From the NCBI RefSeq assembly GCF_938018145.1, contig NZ_CALIII010000244.1:1-7481 (forward strand): DNA of 7,481 nucleotides. The letters are read 5' to 3'. The position numbers and the translations under genes were made by a program. The notes below the pieces were generated by a model that had not been told where the DNA came from, made no database searches, and saw only the letters and a program-made list of their open reading frames with translations. Shown piece by piece: positions 1 through 7,159 of the stretch. This DNA is from an uncultured Campylobacter sp. (GTDB lineage: Bacteria; Campylobacterota; Campylobacteria; Campylobacterales; Campylobacteraceae). Position 1 is the stretch's first letter; each line of letters starts with the position of its first letter.

Positions 1-148
1 CGCCTGTGGTACCTACGGGTACGACCGCGTCGATGCCGTTTGCTATTTGTCTTTTGATTAATTTTTCATAACCGATTTCGTCTAGTTTACCGTCTTTAAA
101 AGGCGTAATCAGCGCCGTCATAGCGCCCGTTATTGCTTTTTTATTCAC
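1..148 (-). CDS. dapA: 4-hydroxy-tetrahydrodipicolinate synthase, N-terminal part (cut by window edge)
   Basis: DapA condenses pyruvate with aspartate semialdehyde in the cytoplasm, the first committed step of the diaminopimelate/lysine pathway that feeds peptidoglycan. Only the first 49 codons are visible. They contain the family's opening strand [10 protein letters not shown] (residues 8-17), then KLIKRQI and [12 protein letters not shown], the last being the first part of the active-site loop whose Thr residues contact the pyruvate substrate in known DapA structures. The Schiff-base lysine lies outside the window. The start is a GTG at 146-148, chosen because an AAAGG Shine-Dalgarno sits six A's upstream and because C. 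jejuni DapA, as I recall it, begins at the same point relative to [10 protein letters not shown]. The start overlaps the 3' end of the M16 peptidase gene by 8 nt, so translation is probably coupled. Last visible gene of the operon. Identification is firm although the gene is partial. Confidence 0.95.
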   Translation of the reverse strand, partial: MNKKAITGAMTALITPFKDGKLDEIGYEKLIKRQIANGIDAVVPVGTTG

Positions 149-1394
149 TTTTTTCCTTTCTTAGGATGATCGTCGTGGATTTTTCTTTTCTCGCGTATTT
201 TTTGCAAATTTCGTTTAGATCGGCCGGTTTTAGCGCGGCTGTTTTTTCAGGTAGCTCAAAAAGCGGCTTTATATCGCCTCTAACGAGATAACTACCGTAT
301 AAATTTGCTACCTTCGACGCGCTATCTAGCGAGTAAATAAGATCGCTTTTTAAGCTATTTTTTATCTTAGTTATCTCGTCTTCGTCTATTTTTTGCGTTT
401 TTGCGTTTTCTAGCACACGCCAGATCTCTTCCTCTACGGCCTCGGCCTTGACGCCAGGGTTGCAAACGGCTAGCACGATGAGCAAGCTCTCGTCGATGTT
501 GCTCATATTATAGACGTCCACGCTGTTTACGAGGTATTTTTCATCTATCAAAACGCGCTGCAAAACAGAGCTTTGCCCACTGCCTAGATACTCCGCTAGC
601 GCGCCCAGACGCGGCTGATCCTCGTGATTAAACGGCGGGATTTTAAAGGCAAGCGCTAGCATCTCTACTTCGCTATCCTTGTAAATTTCAGCCCTTTTTG
701 CGCCGTTTTGCTCAGGCTCGATGCAGTGCAGTTTTGGTAGCGGCTTTTTGTTTTTTATGTGCTCAAAGTGCTTTTTGCCTAGCTCAAACGCGCTTTTTTT
801 ATCGATGTCGCCGCTGATTAGAAGCATCGCGTTTTGCGGCTGATAGTACGTCTCGTGAAATTCTTTTATATCATCTATCGTCCAGTTTCTGATGTCGCCG
901 ATAAAGCCGATCGGAGTCCAGTGGTACGGGTGATAGCTAAAAGCGACGTTAAATAGCGTAAAGTACAAAAAGCCGATCGGAGAGTTGTCCGTGCGCCATC
1001 TGCGCTCCTCGGTCACGACGTCGCGCTCGGGCTGAAATTCTTTATCTTTTAGGCTCAAATTTTCCATTATATCGGCGTAGAGCCTAAGAGCTTCGTCTAG
1101 GTTGCCTTTTGAGCATTTGACGAAATAATGCGTATAGTCAAAGCCCGTGCTAGCGTTGTTTACGCCGCCAAATCCCTTTACGATCTCGTCAAATTCGCCC
1201 GCTTTCATATTTTTCGTGGATTTAAAATTTAAGTGCTCTAGCATGTGCGCGATGCCGCTTTTGCCCATCGTTTCGTTTCGCGAGCCCACGCGGTAAAACA
1301 CGTCCACGCTGATGACGCTAGAGCCCTTGCTAGCGGGGATGTGATAGATCTCAAAGCCGTTTTTGAGCTTTGTTTTGGAGTATTTTATAAGCAT
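141..1394 (-). CDS. M16 family zinc peptidase (processing-peptidase-like)
   Basis: A 417-residue member of the M16 metallopeptidases (pitrilysin / mitochondrial-processing-peptidase type). The inverted zinc motif HxxEH is complete: H50 and H54 as zinc ligands, E53 as catalytic base, with the third ligand most likely E130 in PERDVVTEE, 75 residues after H54 as the family expects. Residues 1 to about 165 form the active domain and about 180-400 the second, non-catalytic domain, with [12 protein letters not shown] near 350-365. The length suits a single two-domain subunit that acts as a dimer. No signal peptide or membrane helix is visible, so a cytoplasmic location is inferred; the substrate is unknown. 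The ATG at 1392-1394 follows AAGGA, and that Shine-Dalgarno contains the TAA stop of pyrD, so the two genes are separated by 8 nt only. It ends 8 nt inside dapA. C. jejuni has a homologue in the same place (Cj0805, from memory). The family is certain, the cellular role is not. Confidence 0.93.
   Translation of the reverse strand: MLIKYSKTKLKNGFEIYHIPASKGSSVISVDVFYRVGSRNETMGKSGIAHMLEHLNFKSTKNMKAGEFDEIVKGFGGVNNASTGFDYTHYFVKCSKGNLDEALRLYADIMENLSLKDKEFQPERDVVTEERRWRTDNSPIGFLYFTLFNVAFSYHPYHWTPIGFIGDIRNWTIDDIKEFHETYYQPQNAMLLISGDIDKKSAFELGKKHFEHIKNKKPLPKLHCIEPEQNGAKRAEIYKDSEVEMLALAFKIPPFNHEDQPRLGALAEYLGSGQSSVLQRVLIDEKYLVNSVDVYNMSNIDESLLIVLAVCNPGVKAEAVEEEIWRVLENAKTQKIDEDEITKIKNSLKSDLIYSLDSASKVANLYGSYLVRGDIKPLFELPEKTAALKPADLNEICKKYARKEKSTTIILRKEKSE
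153..158 (-). promoter_or_regulatory. dapA ribosome binding site inside the M16 peptidase gene
   Basis: The last codons of the peptidase gene (for R-K-E-K) read AAAGGAAAA on the minus strand, placing AGG six bases before the dapA GTG. The same bases therefore encode the peptidase C terminus and recruit ribosomes for dapA, which supports the GTG start and coupled translation. Confidence 0.6.
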
Positions 1395-1402
1395 AAATTT
1401 CC

Positions 1403-2476
1403 TTAAATTTTGTTTTTTATATCGCAGCCCACCGCTTCGCTAATCGAGGCGAAATTATCCTCTTTTAAAAGCTTTAAAATACCTTCGTTTATCTGTTTTG
1501 CGATGTTTGGGCCTTTGAATATAAAGGATGTGTAAATTTGAACCAAATTTGCGCCTGATTTTATGCGCGCGTATGCCTCCTCGGCGCTGTCTATGCCGCC
1601 GCTTGCGATCAAAACCGTCTTGCCGTAAAGCTCGCTAGCCACCGCGCTAAAAAGCTCGCGAGAGCGTTTGGCGATGACCTTGCCGCTTAGTCCGCCGAAA
1701 TTTTGTAAATTTGGCGACTTTGATAGCGAATAATCCACGCTCGTATTATTTACGATGACGCCTTTTGCGCCGCTTTCTACGGCCGTTTTGCAGATCTGCA
1801 CGGCTTTGTCGTCGTCCATATCGGGCGCGATTTTAAAGATTATCGGCTTTTTTGCGATCGGCGTAAGGCGCGCAAAGAGGTCTTTTATAAAGCTATCTTC
1901 TTGCAGTTCGCGTAGGTTCGGGGTGTTTGGCGAGGAGACGTTGATGACGAAGCAGTCGCAAATTTCGTTAAATTTAGCGACTAAAATTTCGTAGTCTTTG
2001 ATCGCTTCTTCGTTTGGCGTGATTTTGTTTTTGCCGATGTTGGCAAAAAGCGGTATCGCAAACGGATAGAGCTTGCCGACGCGCGCGTTCAGAGCGTCTG
2101 CACCCTCGTTGTTAAAGCCCATCGCGTTTTGTATGCTCTCTTCTTCGATTAAGCGAAAAAGGCGCGGTTTTGCGTTGCCCTCTTGCGGTTTTGGCGTCAC
2201 GGTGCCAAACTCCACGTGCCCAAACCCGAGCGCTGCCAGCGGACGCAGCATGGTGGCGTTTTTATCAAAGCCGCCGGCGATTCCAACGGGGTTTAAAAAG
2301 CTAGTTCCTAGCAAATTTTGCGAAAGAGCCGCGTCCGTGACGACGCAGTTTTTAGCGACGATGCTATAAAGGCCCGGGAATACGCAGTCTGAGATACTTA
2401 GCGTTTTTTCGACGATTTTGTGAGCGGTTTCGGGGTCAAATTTAAAAAATATGGATTTTAGCGTTTCGTAATTCAA
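1403..2476 (-). CDS. pyrD: dihydroorotate dehydrogenase (quinone), class 2
   Basis: PyrD oxidises dihydroorotate to orotate in pyrimidine synthesis and passes electrons to the quinone pool at the inner face of the cytoplasmic membrane. The 357-residue protein has the class 2 N-terminal helical extension (FKFDPETAHK, residues 11-20) that forms the quinone tunnel, which separates it from soluble class 1 enzymes. Visible motifs: NPVGIAGGFDKN (62-73), the FGTVTP strand near 90-95, NVSSPNTPNLRE (179-190) with Ser182 aligning to the class 2 catalytic serine, FKIAPD with Lys215, VNNTS (242-246), GGLSG (261-265) and ASGGID (291-296) at the FMN phosphate site, then VQIYTSFIFKGP. The start is a TTG at 2474-2476, preceded by AAGGAT at normal distance; the resulting N terminus lines up with the family. 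The gene lies 41 nt after msbA and 8 nt before the peptidase. Function is secure; the start is likely but not proven. Confidence 0.96.
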   Translation of the reverse strand: MNYETLKSIFFKFDPETAHKIVEKTLSISDCVFPGLYSIVAKNCVVTDAALSQNLLGTSFLNPVGIAGGFDKNATMLRPLAALGFGHVEFGTVTPKPQEGNAKPRLFRLIEEESIQNAMGFNNEGADALNARVGKLYPFAIPLFANIGKNKITPNEEAIKDYEILVAKFNEICDCFVINVSSPNTPNLRELQEDSFIKDLFARLTPIAKKPIIFKIAPDMDDDKAVQICKTAVESGAKGVIVNNTSVDYSLSKSPNLQNFGGLSGKVIAKRSRELFSAVASELYGKTVLIASGGIDSAEEAYARIKSGANLVQIYTSFIFKGPNIAKQINEGILKLLKEDNFASISEAVGCDIKNKI

Positions 2477-2517
2477 ATTTTATCCTTAAATTTTGAGCGA
2501 TTTTATCAAATTTAGGC

Positions 2518-4242
2518 TTAAACAAGGGCTTCGCCTTTTAGTTTCGCGTAAATTTCGCAACTCTTGCTAAGCGCCTCATCGGTATCAAAACCGACCACTT
2601 TTCCGTCGCTGATAACGGCGATTTTATCGGCATTTTGCACCGTGCTTAGGCGGTGCGCGATGATAAATATTATCTTTTCTTTTTGTAAATTTGCGATGGC
2701 TTTGGTTATCTGCTGCTCGCTTTCGTTATCTAGGGCGCTCGTGGCCTCGTCAAATATCAAAATCTGCGGGTCGTCGTAGAGCGCACGGGCGATAGCGATA
2801 CGCTGACGCTGGCCGCCTGAGAGATTGGTGCCGAATTCATTTAAAACAGTCTGCGCGCCCTCGGGTAAATTTGACACGAAATCATAAGCGTTTGCCGTTT
2901 TTAGCGCGAACTCGACCTTGGCTTCGTCGTATTCGCGGCCGTAGGCGACGTTGTTTGCGACCGTGTCGTTAAAGATATAGACGCGCTGGGTCACTAGGCC
3001 GATATTTTGACGCAGCGAGCCGAGATCGAAATTTTTGATATTTTCGCCGTTTATCTCGATCGCTCCGCCGTTTGCGTCGTAAAACCTCATGAGTAGATTT
3101 ACGATTGAGCTTTTTCCGCCGCCGCTACTGCCCACGAGCGCTACGGTTTGAGACTTGCTCGCGCTTAGATTTATGCCTTTTAGCACCTCTTTGCCCTCGT
3201 AGTTTAGTCTGACGTCTTTAAAATTTATCAAATTTATTTCAGACGGCACGGGTTTATCGCCGCTTAAAATTTGAGGCTCTTTATCAAGTAGCTCAAAGGT
3301 TCGCTCTGCCGCGACCACGGCGTCTTGCATCTTGTTGTAAAGGCCTGAAATGCGTTTAATAGGCGTGTAAAGCATGAAAAGCGCGGTTAGGAACGAAAAG
3401 AAGCTTCCCATCGTCAAATTTCCGTCTATGACCTCTTTGCCGCCGATAATGACGACTGCCGCGACGCCCACGGAGCCAAAAATTTCCATCATCGGGCTTA
3501 CCATCTCGTTTACTTTTACGCTTTTTAAATTTAGCTTAAAAAATTTAGCGTTTTCGTCGGTAAATTTAGCGTGCTCAAACTCCTGTGCGTTGTTTGCTTT
3601 GATGATTTCGATGTTGGTAAAAATTTCGCTTAGCTTGGAGCTGATGTCGGAGGTCTTTTCCTGCGAGGCGCGGGAGATTTTTTTCATCTTTTTTGCGAGT
3701 TTTGAGAGCGGATAGACGGCTGCTGGCAAGATAACTAGAGCAAAAAACGCAAGCTGCAAGCTCTGATAAAGCACGACGCAAAGCAGTCCCGCGATCGTAA
3801 TAGCCTCGCGGATGAGCTCTGGGATCATGGAGCTAACGATACTTCTGATGCGGTCGATGTCGTTGATATTTCGGCTGATTAGCTCGCCCGTGCGGTAGTC
3901 GTTAAAAAACTTCATATCCAAATTTAGCAGGTTTTTTAGTAGCTTTTCGCGAAATCTCCTCACGATATCCTGCCCGATATACGCCGTAAAATACGCCTGC
4001 AAAAACGTCCCGAGCCCCTTTAAAAAGTAAATCGCGATGATAGCGTAAGGCAAAAGATAAAGCAGGTCTTTGTTTTTTTCGATAAAAATTTTATTTAGCA
4101 CGGGCTCGATCACCCATGCCGACGCGGCCGTACCGCCGCTAGCCATCAGCATGCCGGCGATCGCGATGATAAAATACGAAATATAATCCCTAAAATAGGG
4201 CGCAAACCGCCGCAAAACCTCTTTTAGGCTCATCTGCTTCAT
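2518..4242 (-). CDS. msbA: MsbA-type lipid A/LOS ABC flippase
   Basis: A half-size ABC exporter that, as a homodimer in the inner membrane, would flip lipid A-core to the periplasmic leaflet using ATP. Numbering from an upstream GTG at 4254 (residue 1), hydrophobic segments near 26-48, 66-90, 145-163, 166-185, 256-272 and 283-298 give the six-helix exporter fold. The ATPase domain has Walker A GSSGGGKS (375-382), Q-loop Gln423, signature LSGGQ (478-482), Walker B ILIFDE (498-503), D-loop SALD and switch His534; all are intact. I prefer the ATG at 4240-4242 (574 aa) over the GTG at 4252-4254 (578 aa): it makes a classic ATGA overlap with the cysS stop and has GGGA six bases upstream. Adjacent murJ and cysS match the campylobacter mviN-cysS-msbA order. 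A multidrug exporter or the glycan flippase PglK would look similar, but context and absence of pgl genes favour MsbA. Confidence 0.9.
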   Translation of the reverse strand: MKQMSLKEVLRRFAPYFRDYISYFIIAIAGMLMASGGTAASAWVIEPVLNKIFIEKNKDLLYLLPYAIIAIYFLKGLGTFLQAYFTAYIGQDIVRRFREKLLKNLLNLDMKFFNDYRTGELISRNINDIDRIRSIVSSMIPELIREAITIAGLLCVVLYQSLQLAFFALVILPAAVYPLSKLAKKMKKISRASQEKTSDISSKLSEIFTNIEIIKANNAQEFEHAKFTDENAKFFKLNLKSVKVNEMVSPMMEIFGSVGVAAVVIIGGKEVIDGNLTMGSFFSFLTALFMLYTPIKRISGLYNKMQDAVVAAERTFELLDKEPQILSGDKPVPSEINLINFKDVRLNYEGKEVLKGINLSASKSQTVALVGSSGGGKSSIVNLLMRFYDANGGAIEINGENIKNFDLGSLRQNIGLVTQRVYIFNDTVANNVAYGREYDEAKVEFALKTANAYDFVSNLPEGAQTVLNEFGTNLSGGQRQRIAIARALYDDPQILIFDEATSALDNESEQQITKAIANLQKEKIIFIIAHRLSTVQNADKIAVISDGKVVGFDTDEALSKSCEIYAKLKGEALV

Positions 4243-5627
4243 ATTTTTTCCCACATGCAGCCGTTTGGAGTATCCATGAGGCTGATGCCGTTTGCGGCTA
4301 GCATATCGCGGATTTTATCCGATAGCTCGTAGTTTTTGGCCGCTTTGGCTTCGTTTCTTTGATTTATCAGATCCTCGATATAGGCTCGCTTTTCGTCGCT
4401 CACGCCAAACTGAAAATACTCAAACACGTCTACTTGTAAGATACCCAGCACTCGCGCTATTAGCTCTAAATTTGCCGCGATTTCGCTTTTTTTGGCTTTG
4501 TCTTTAGGGTTCGCATCTAGCTCGTCGTTTGCGCTGCGGACAAACTCGTCTACGCAAGCAAGGGCTTTTGAGGTGTTTAGATCGTCCTGCATCGCGGACA
4601 TAAATTCGCTCTTAAATTTCTCGTTCGCGCTTAAATTTGCCGCCGCGCCCAAAACTCGTTTTTTTAGGCGGTAAATTTTATCTAGGCGCTTTTTTGCCGC
4701 GTTTAGATCGTCTTCGCTAAAGTTAAAATTCGCTCTGTAGTGACTCGAGATCAGATAAAATCTCACCGCCTCGCCCAAATTTCGCTCCAGCGCGTCTTTA
4801 ACGAAAAAGCTGTTTCCCAGGCTCTTGCTCATTTTTTCGTTATTTACTTGGATAAAGCCGTTGTGAAGCCAGTATTTAGCCAGGCTTTTATGCTCGGCGC
4901 AGCGGCACTGCGCAGCCTCGTTTTCGTGGTGAGGAAATAGCAAATCAAGCCCGCCCGCGTGGATATCGATCTCAAATTTTTCGCCGCTAGATAGGTGCTT
5001 TTTTATCATCGCGACGCACTCGGTATGCCAGCCCGGGCGACCGCGGCCAAACGGGCTTTCGTACCATTTCTCGTCAAATTTCCACAGCACGAAGTCTTTT
5101 TCGTCCTTTTTTTCGTCGCTACTAGCCACGCGAGCGACGTTTGCCTCGGTGTCAAATTTACCGCTCAGGCTCAGATACTGCGCGTCTTTTGCGGTGTCAA
5201 AGTATATGCCGTCGCCCGCGATCTCATAAGCAAAGCCGTTTTTTAGCAAAATTTCGATGTACTCTATCATCTCTTTTAGCGTCTGCGTCGCTTTTGGTTT
5301 GACGTCTGGCTCAAGCACGTTAAGCGTGCCCATATCGCGCTCGTAGCTTGCGATGTATCTATCCGTGATCGCTTCTAAACTCTCGCCGCTCTCAGCCATT
5401 TTCTTTAAAATTTTATCGTCGATATCGGTGTAGTTTCGCACGAATTTGACCTTGTAGCCAAGCTCGCTTAGCGTGCGTCTAAGCAAATCAAAGCTAATCG
5501 CGCTTTTGGCGTGTCCTAAGTGCGCATCGTCATAAACCGTCGGCCCGCAGACGTAAATGCGCACAAAGTCGCTTTTTACGGGCTCAAATTCTACTTTTTT
5601 TCTCTTTACGCTATCAAAAATTTGCAT
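4239..5627 (-). CDS. cysS: cysteinyl-tRNA synthetase
   Basis: CysRS charges tRNA-Cys with cysteine in the cytoplasm. The 462-residue length is typical for bacterial class I CysRS. The HIGH signature appears as HLGH (36-39) in [15 protein letters not shown] and the second signature as KMSKS (265-269). The zinc site that selects cysteine is complete: Cys27 in YVCGPT, Cys204 in WHTEC, and His233 and Glu237 in FPHHENE. An acidic and lysine-rich stretch, residues 171-177 (DEKKDEK), lies in the insert before KDFVLWK, and the C-terminal anticodon-side helical region ends in NGCMWEKI. The ATG at 5625-5627 lies 14 nt inside murJ, with AAGGA about ten bases upstream, so translation is probably coupled to murJ. 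Its TGA stop overlaps the msbA start. It is an essential gene embedded between two envelope-lipid flippases, an arrangement shared with other campylobacters. Confidence 0.97.
   Translation of the reverse strand: MQIFDSVKRKKVEFEPVKSDFVRIYVCGPTVYDDAHLGHAKSAISFDLLRRTLSELGYKVKFVRNYTDIDDKILKKMAESGESLEAITDRYIASYERDMGTLNVLEPDVKPKATQTLKEMIEYIEILLKNGFAYEIAGDGIYFDTAKDAQYLSLSGKFDTEANVARVASSDEKKDEKDFVLWKFDEKWYESPFGRGRPGWHTECVAMIKKHLSSGEKFEIDIHAGGLDLLFPHHENEAAQCRCAEHKSLAKYWLHNGFIQVNNEKMSKSLGNSFFVKDALERNLGEAVRFYLISSHYRANFNFSEDDLNAAKKRLDKIYRLKKRVLGAAANLSANEKFKSEFMSAMQDDLNTSKALACVDEFVRSANDELDANPKDKAKKSEIAANLELIARVLGILQVDVFEYFQFGVSDEKRAYIEDLINQRNEAKAAKNYELSDKIRDMLAANGISLMDTPNGCMWEKI
4240..4249 (-). promoter_or_regulatory. 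ribosome binding site and ATGA junction deciding the msbA start
   Basis: On the minus strand the end of cysS reads GGGAAAAAATATGA: GGGA is followed six bases later by ATG, and that ATG shares ATGA with the cysS TGA. This is a standard translational-coupling junction and is the reason for choosing position 4242 as the msbA start over the GTG at 4254, which has no purine-rich sequence in front of it. Confidence 0.6.
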
Positions 5628-7014
5628 CTAAAAATTTCCTTAAAAATATCAAAATCACTGCTTCTAAAACCAAAACCGCGCTTAAAAGCGTTAATTTTTT
5701 AGGCTCAATTATAGCTAAAAATTTCCTTATCCCAAAAAATTTGACGTTTAAAGCTAGCGTCAAAAACCCGCCCAGCGAGCTAGCTAGAGCCAGTCCGAAC
5801 GCACCATAAATTTGCATCAAAACAACAGCTAAAACGAGGTTAAAAACGAGCGTGATAACGGCGATTTTGGAGGCTAGCTTTTGCTGCAAATGCGCATAAA
5901 GCCAAAGCGAAAAAAGTTTAGCAAGCCCAAAAGGCAAAAGTCCGATCATATAAGCGGCCAAAACGCTTGCGGTCGCTGCCGTATCGGCCTGCGTAAAGCT
6001 TCCGCGCTCAAAAAGCAGCTTAATGATAGGCTCGGCTAAAATAATGCCGCCGATAGCCGCCGCAAAGAGCAGAAAATATAAAATTTCAAAGCTTTTTCGC
6101 ATCCATTTTAGAGCTTCGGCTTCGTTGCCGGCCTTGATCTGGCGCGTGATTTTAGGAAAAAGCGCGGTAGAGAGCGCGATCGCAAATATCGCTAAAGGAA
6201 GCTGAAAAATACGGTTGGCGTAGAAAAGATAGCTGATGGATCCCGCCGCCAAAAACGACGCCAACCACGTATCAATAAACGAGCTTAACTGCATCGCGGA
6301 TGATCCGACTAGGCCGTGGAAAAAGTTGCTAAAAAAACCCTTTGTATCGGCTCTTTTTCCGCGGGCAAATTTAACTAGGCCGCCGAAAAAGAGCTTTGAG
6401 ATACCGTTAAATTTAAGCGCGATAAGGTGCGCTATGAGCTGCAAAACGCCGCCTACAACGACGCCAAAGCTAAGATAATAAGCTACGATTTTAGGCTCTT
6501 GTCCGCGAGCCAAGATTAGGGAACCGATCATGGCTAAATTTAACAGCGCCGTCGAAAATGCCGTCGTCGCGAAGTGCCCGCGATACTGCAAAAGCGAGGC
6601 TAAAAATGTAACGGCAAAGATGAGCGCTAAGTAGTAAAAGTTTATTTTTACGAGCGGGACGGCTTCGTTTATGTCGCTAGGCGCTAGGCCCGTGGCGATA
6701 ACGGCGGTAAAAAACGGGGCGAATAAATTTACCAAAAGCGTGAGAATGCCGATAAAGGCTAGAAATTTAAGAAAAATCTCGGCGCTAAAGAGCGATTTTT
6801 TGTTTGATTTCGTAAAATTTGGCAAAAAAGCGTTGGCAAAGGCCCCCTCGCCAAAGATACGGCGTAGTAAATTAGGAATCTTAAACGCGATGAAAAATAT
6901 ATCGCTGTAAATGCCCGCACCCAAAGTAGAAGCGGTAAGCAGGTCGCGCACGAGCCCTAAAACTCGCGAAACCATGATGCCGATGCTGTTTGAAAAAAAG
7001 CCTTTTATAAGCAT
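5614..7014 (-). CDS. murJ: lipid II flippase MurJ (MviN)
   Basis: MurJ belongs to the MOP superfamily and moves lipid II across the inner membrane for peptidoglycan assembly. The N terminus is diagnostic: SRVLGLVRD (16-24), then [20 protein letters not shown] and GAFANAFLP, giving Arg17, Arg23, Asp38 and Arg51, which align with E. coli Arg18, Arg24, Asp39 and Arg52 of the central cavity. Arg268 in [10 protein letters not shown] corresponds to the essential Arg270. I count about 13 hydrophobic helices; the protein ends soon after the one at roughly 440-460, giving 466 residues against 511 and 14 helices in E. coli. The ATG at 7012-7014 has AGG seven bases upstream. It is the first gene of the minus-strand operon, facing a divergent gene, and its 3' end overlaps cysS by 14 nt. 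No frameshift is seen. Product certain; the short C terminus is noted separately. Confidence 0.95.
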   Translation of the reverse strand: MLIKGFFSNSIGIMVSRVLGLVRDLLTASTLGAGIYSDIFFIAFKIPNLLRRIFGEGAFANAFLPNFTKSNKKSLFSAEIFLKFLAFIGILTLLVNLFAPFFTAVIATGLAPSDINEAVPLVKINFYYLALIFAVTFLASLLQYRGHFATTAFSTALLNLAMIGSLILARGQEPKIVAYYLSFGVVVGGVLQLIAHLIALKFNGISKLFFGGLVKFARGKRADTKGFFSNFFHGLVGSSAMQLSSFIDTWLASFLAAGSISYLFYANRIFQLPLAIFAIALSTALFPKITRQIKAGNEAEALKWMRKSFEILYFLLFAAAIGGIILAEPIIKLLFERGSFTQADTAATASVLAAYMIGLLPFGLAKLFSLWLYAHLQQKLASKIAVITLVFNLVLAVVLMQIYGAFGLALASSLGGFLTLALNVKFFGIRKFLAIIEPKKLTLLSAVLVLEAVILIFLRKFLDANF

Positions 7015-7040
7015 AAAATTTCCTATTTAAAATTGGCGTA

Positions 7041-7046
7041 ATAATA
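7041..7046 (-). promoter_or_regulatory. likely -10 box of the murJ operon promoter
   Basis: Read on the minus strand, TATTAT follows a T- and A-rich stretch (GTATTTTAAAACAAATTTTG) and has no clear -35 hexamer, which is how sigma-70 promoters of campylobacters look. Transcription would start near 7034, leaving a leader of about 20 nt before the murJ ATG. No other well-formed candidate lies in the 145-nt gap on this strand. Predicted by eye only. Confidence 0.45.
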
Positions 7047-7120
7047 GACAAAATTTGTTTTAAAATACGTAAAAGCGGGCGCGAAAATCTCGCATAACGT
7101 GTTTTTAATGAAATTTTAGA

Positions 7121-7126
7121 GATAAT
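7121..7126 (+). promoter_or_regulatory. likely -10 box of the divergent DUF342-like gene
   Basis: GATAAT is preceded by T-rich sequence (GTTTTTAATGAAATTTTAGA), the usual campylobacter arrangement without a conserved -35. Transcription would begin near 7133, giving a leader of about 27 nt before the GTG at 7160. I searched the gap for a sigma-54 element (GG-N10-GC with GGAA/TTGC context) because flagellar genes often use it, and did not find one. Confidence 0.45.
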
Positions 7127-7152
7127 CTCGCGAAAATAAAAATAACGCGAGA
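7126..7152. promoter_or_regulatory. 7-bp inverted repeat over the start of the divergent transcript
   Basis: TCTCGCG (7126-7132) and CGCGAGA (7146-7152) are perfect inverted copies separated by a 13-nt A-rich spacer. The left arm abuts the predicted -10 box and the right arm overlaps the weak Shine-Dalgarno GAGAG (7149-7153). If transcription starts near 7133 the left arm is not in the RNA, so a DNA operator is more likely than an RNA hairpin. A related 9-mer, CGCGAAAAT, occurs at 7129-7137 and again at 7080-7088. No regulator can be named. Confidence 0.4.
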
Positions 7153-7159
7153 GTATCAC

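Larger units (their letters stand above)
7015..7159. other. divergent intergenic region between murJ and the DUF342-like gene
   Basis: This 145-nt gap is the only sizeable non-coding stretch in the window. It holds the two opposed promoter candidates, the dyad at 7126-7152, two copies of CGCGAAAAT 49 nt apart, a small GCGA/TCGC inverted repeat at 7081-7093, and the 11-mer ACAAAATTTGT (7048-7058), an interrupted palindrome just upstream of the murJ -10 box. No terminator, small ORF with a ribosome binding site, or recognisable RNA gene was seen. Confidence 0.7.

Noticed and set aside
1395..1402. Possible terminator between pyrD and the peptidase gene
   Set aside because: The gap is only 8 nt, with the ribosome binding site of the next gene in it and no inverted repeat; read-through is the natural reading.
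2073..2369. Plus-strand open frame of 98 codons opposite pyrD
   Set aside because: It is a shadow of pyrD: the conserved pyrD residues explain the sequence, and no ribosome binding site or promoter precedes it. The other plus-strand open frames inside 1755-6910 are rejected on the same grounds.
3575..3781. Minus-strand open frame of 68 codons inside msbA
   Set aside because: It is out of frame with the intact msbA gene, whose membrane and ATPase domains run through this region without interruption.
7048..7058. ACAAAATTTGT, an 11-bp interrupted palindrome just upstream of the murJ -10 box
   Set aside because: It contains AAATTT, which is abundant everywhere in this window, and flanking A/T-rich sequence makes such a match likely by chance; not strong enough to call an operator.
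7075..7093. Possible sigma-54 promoter for the DUF342-like gene (GC-rich stretch GCGGGCGCGAAAATCTCGC)
   Set aside because: Spacing and bases do not fit GG-N10-GC, and neither GGAA nor TTGC is present at the right distance.
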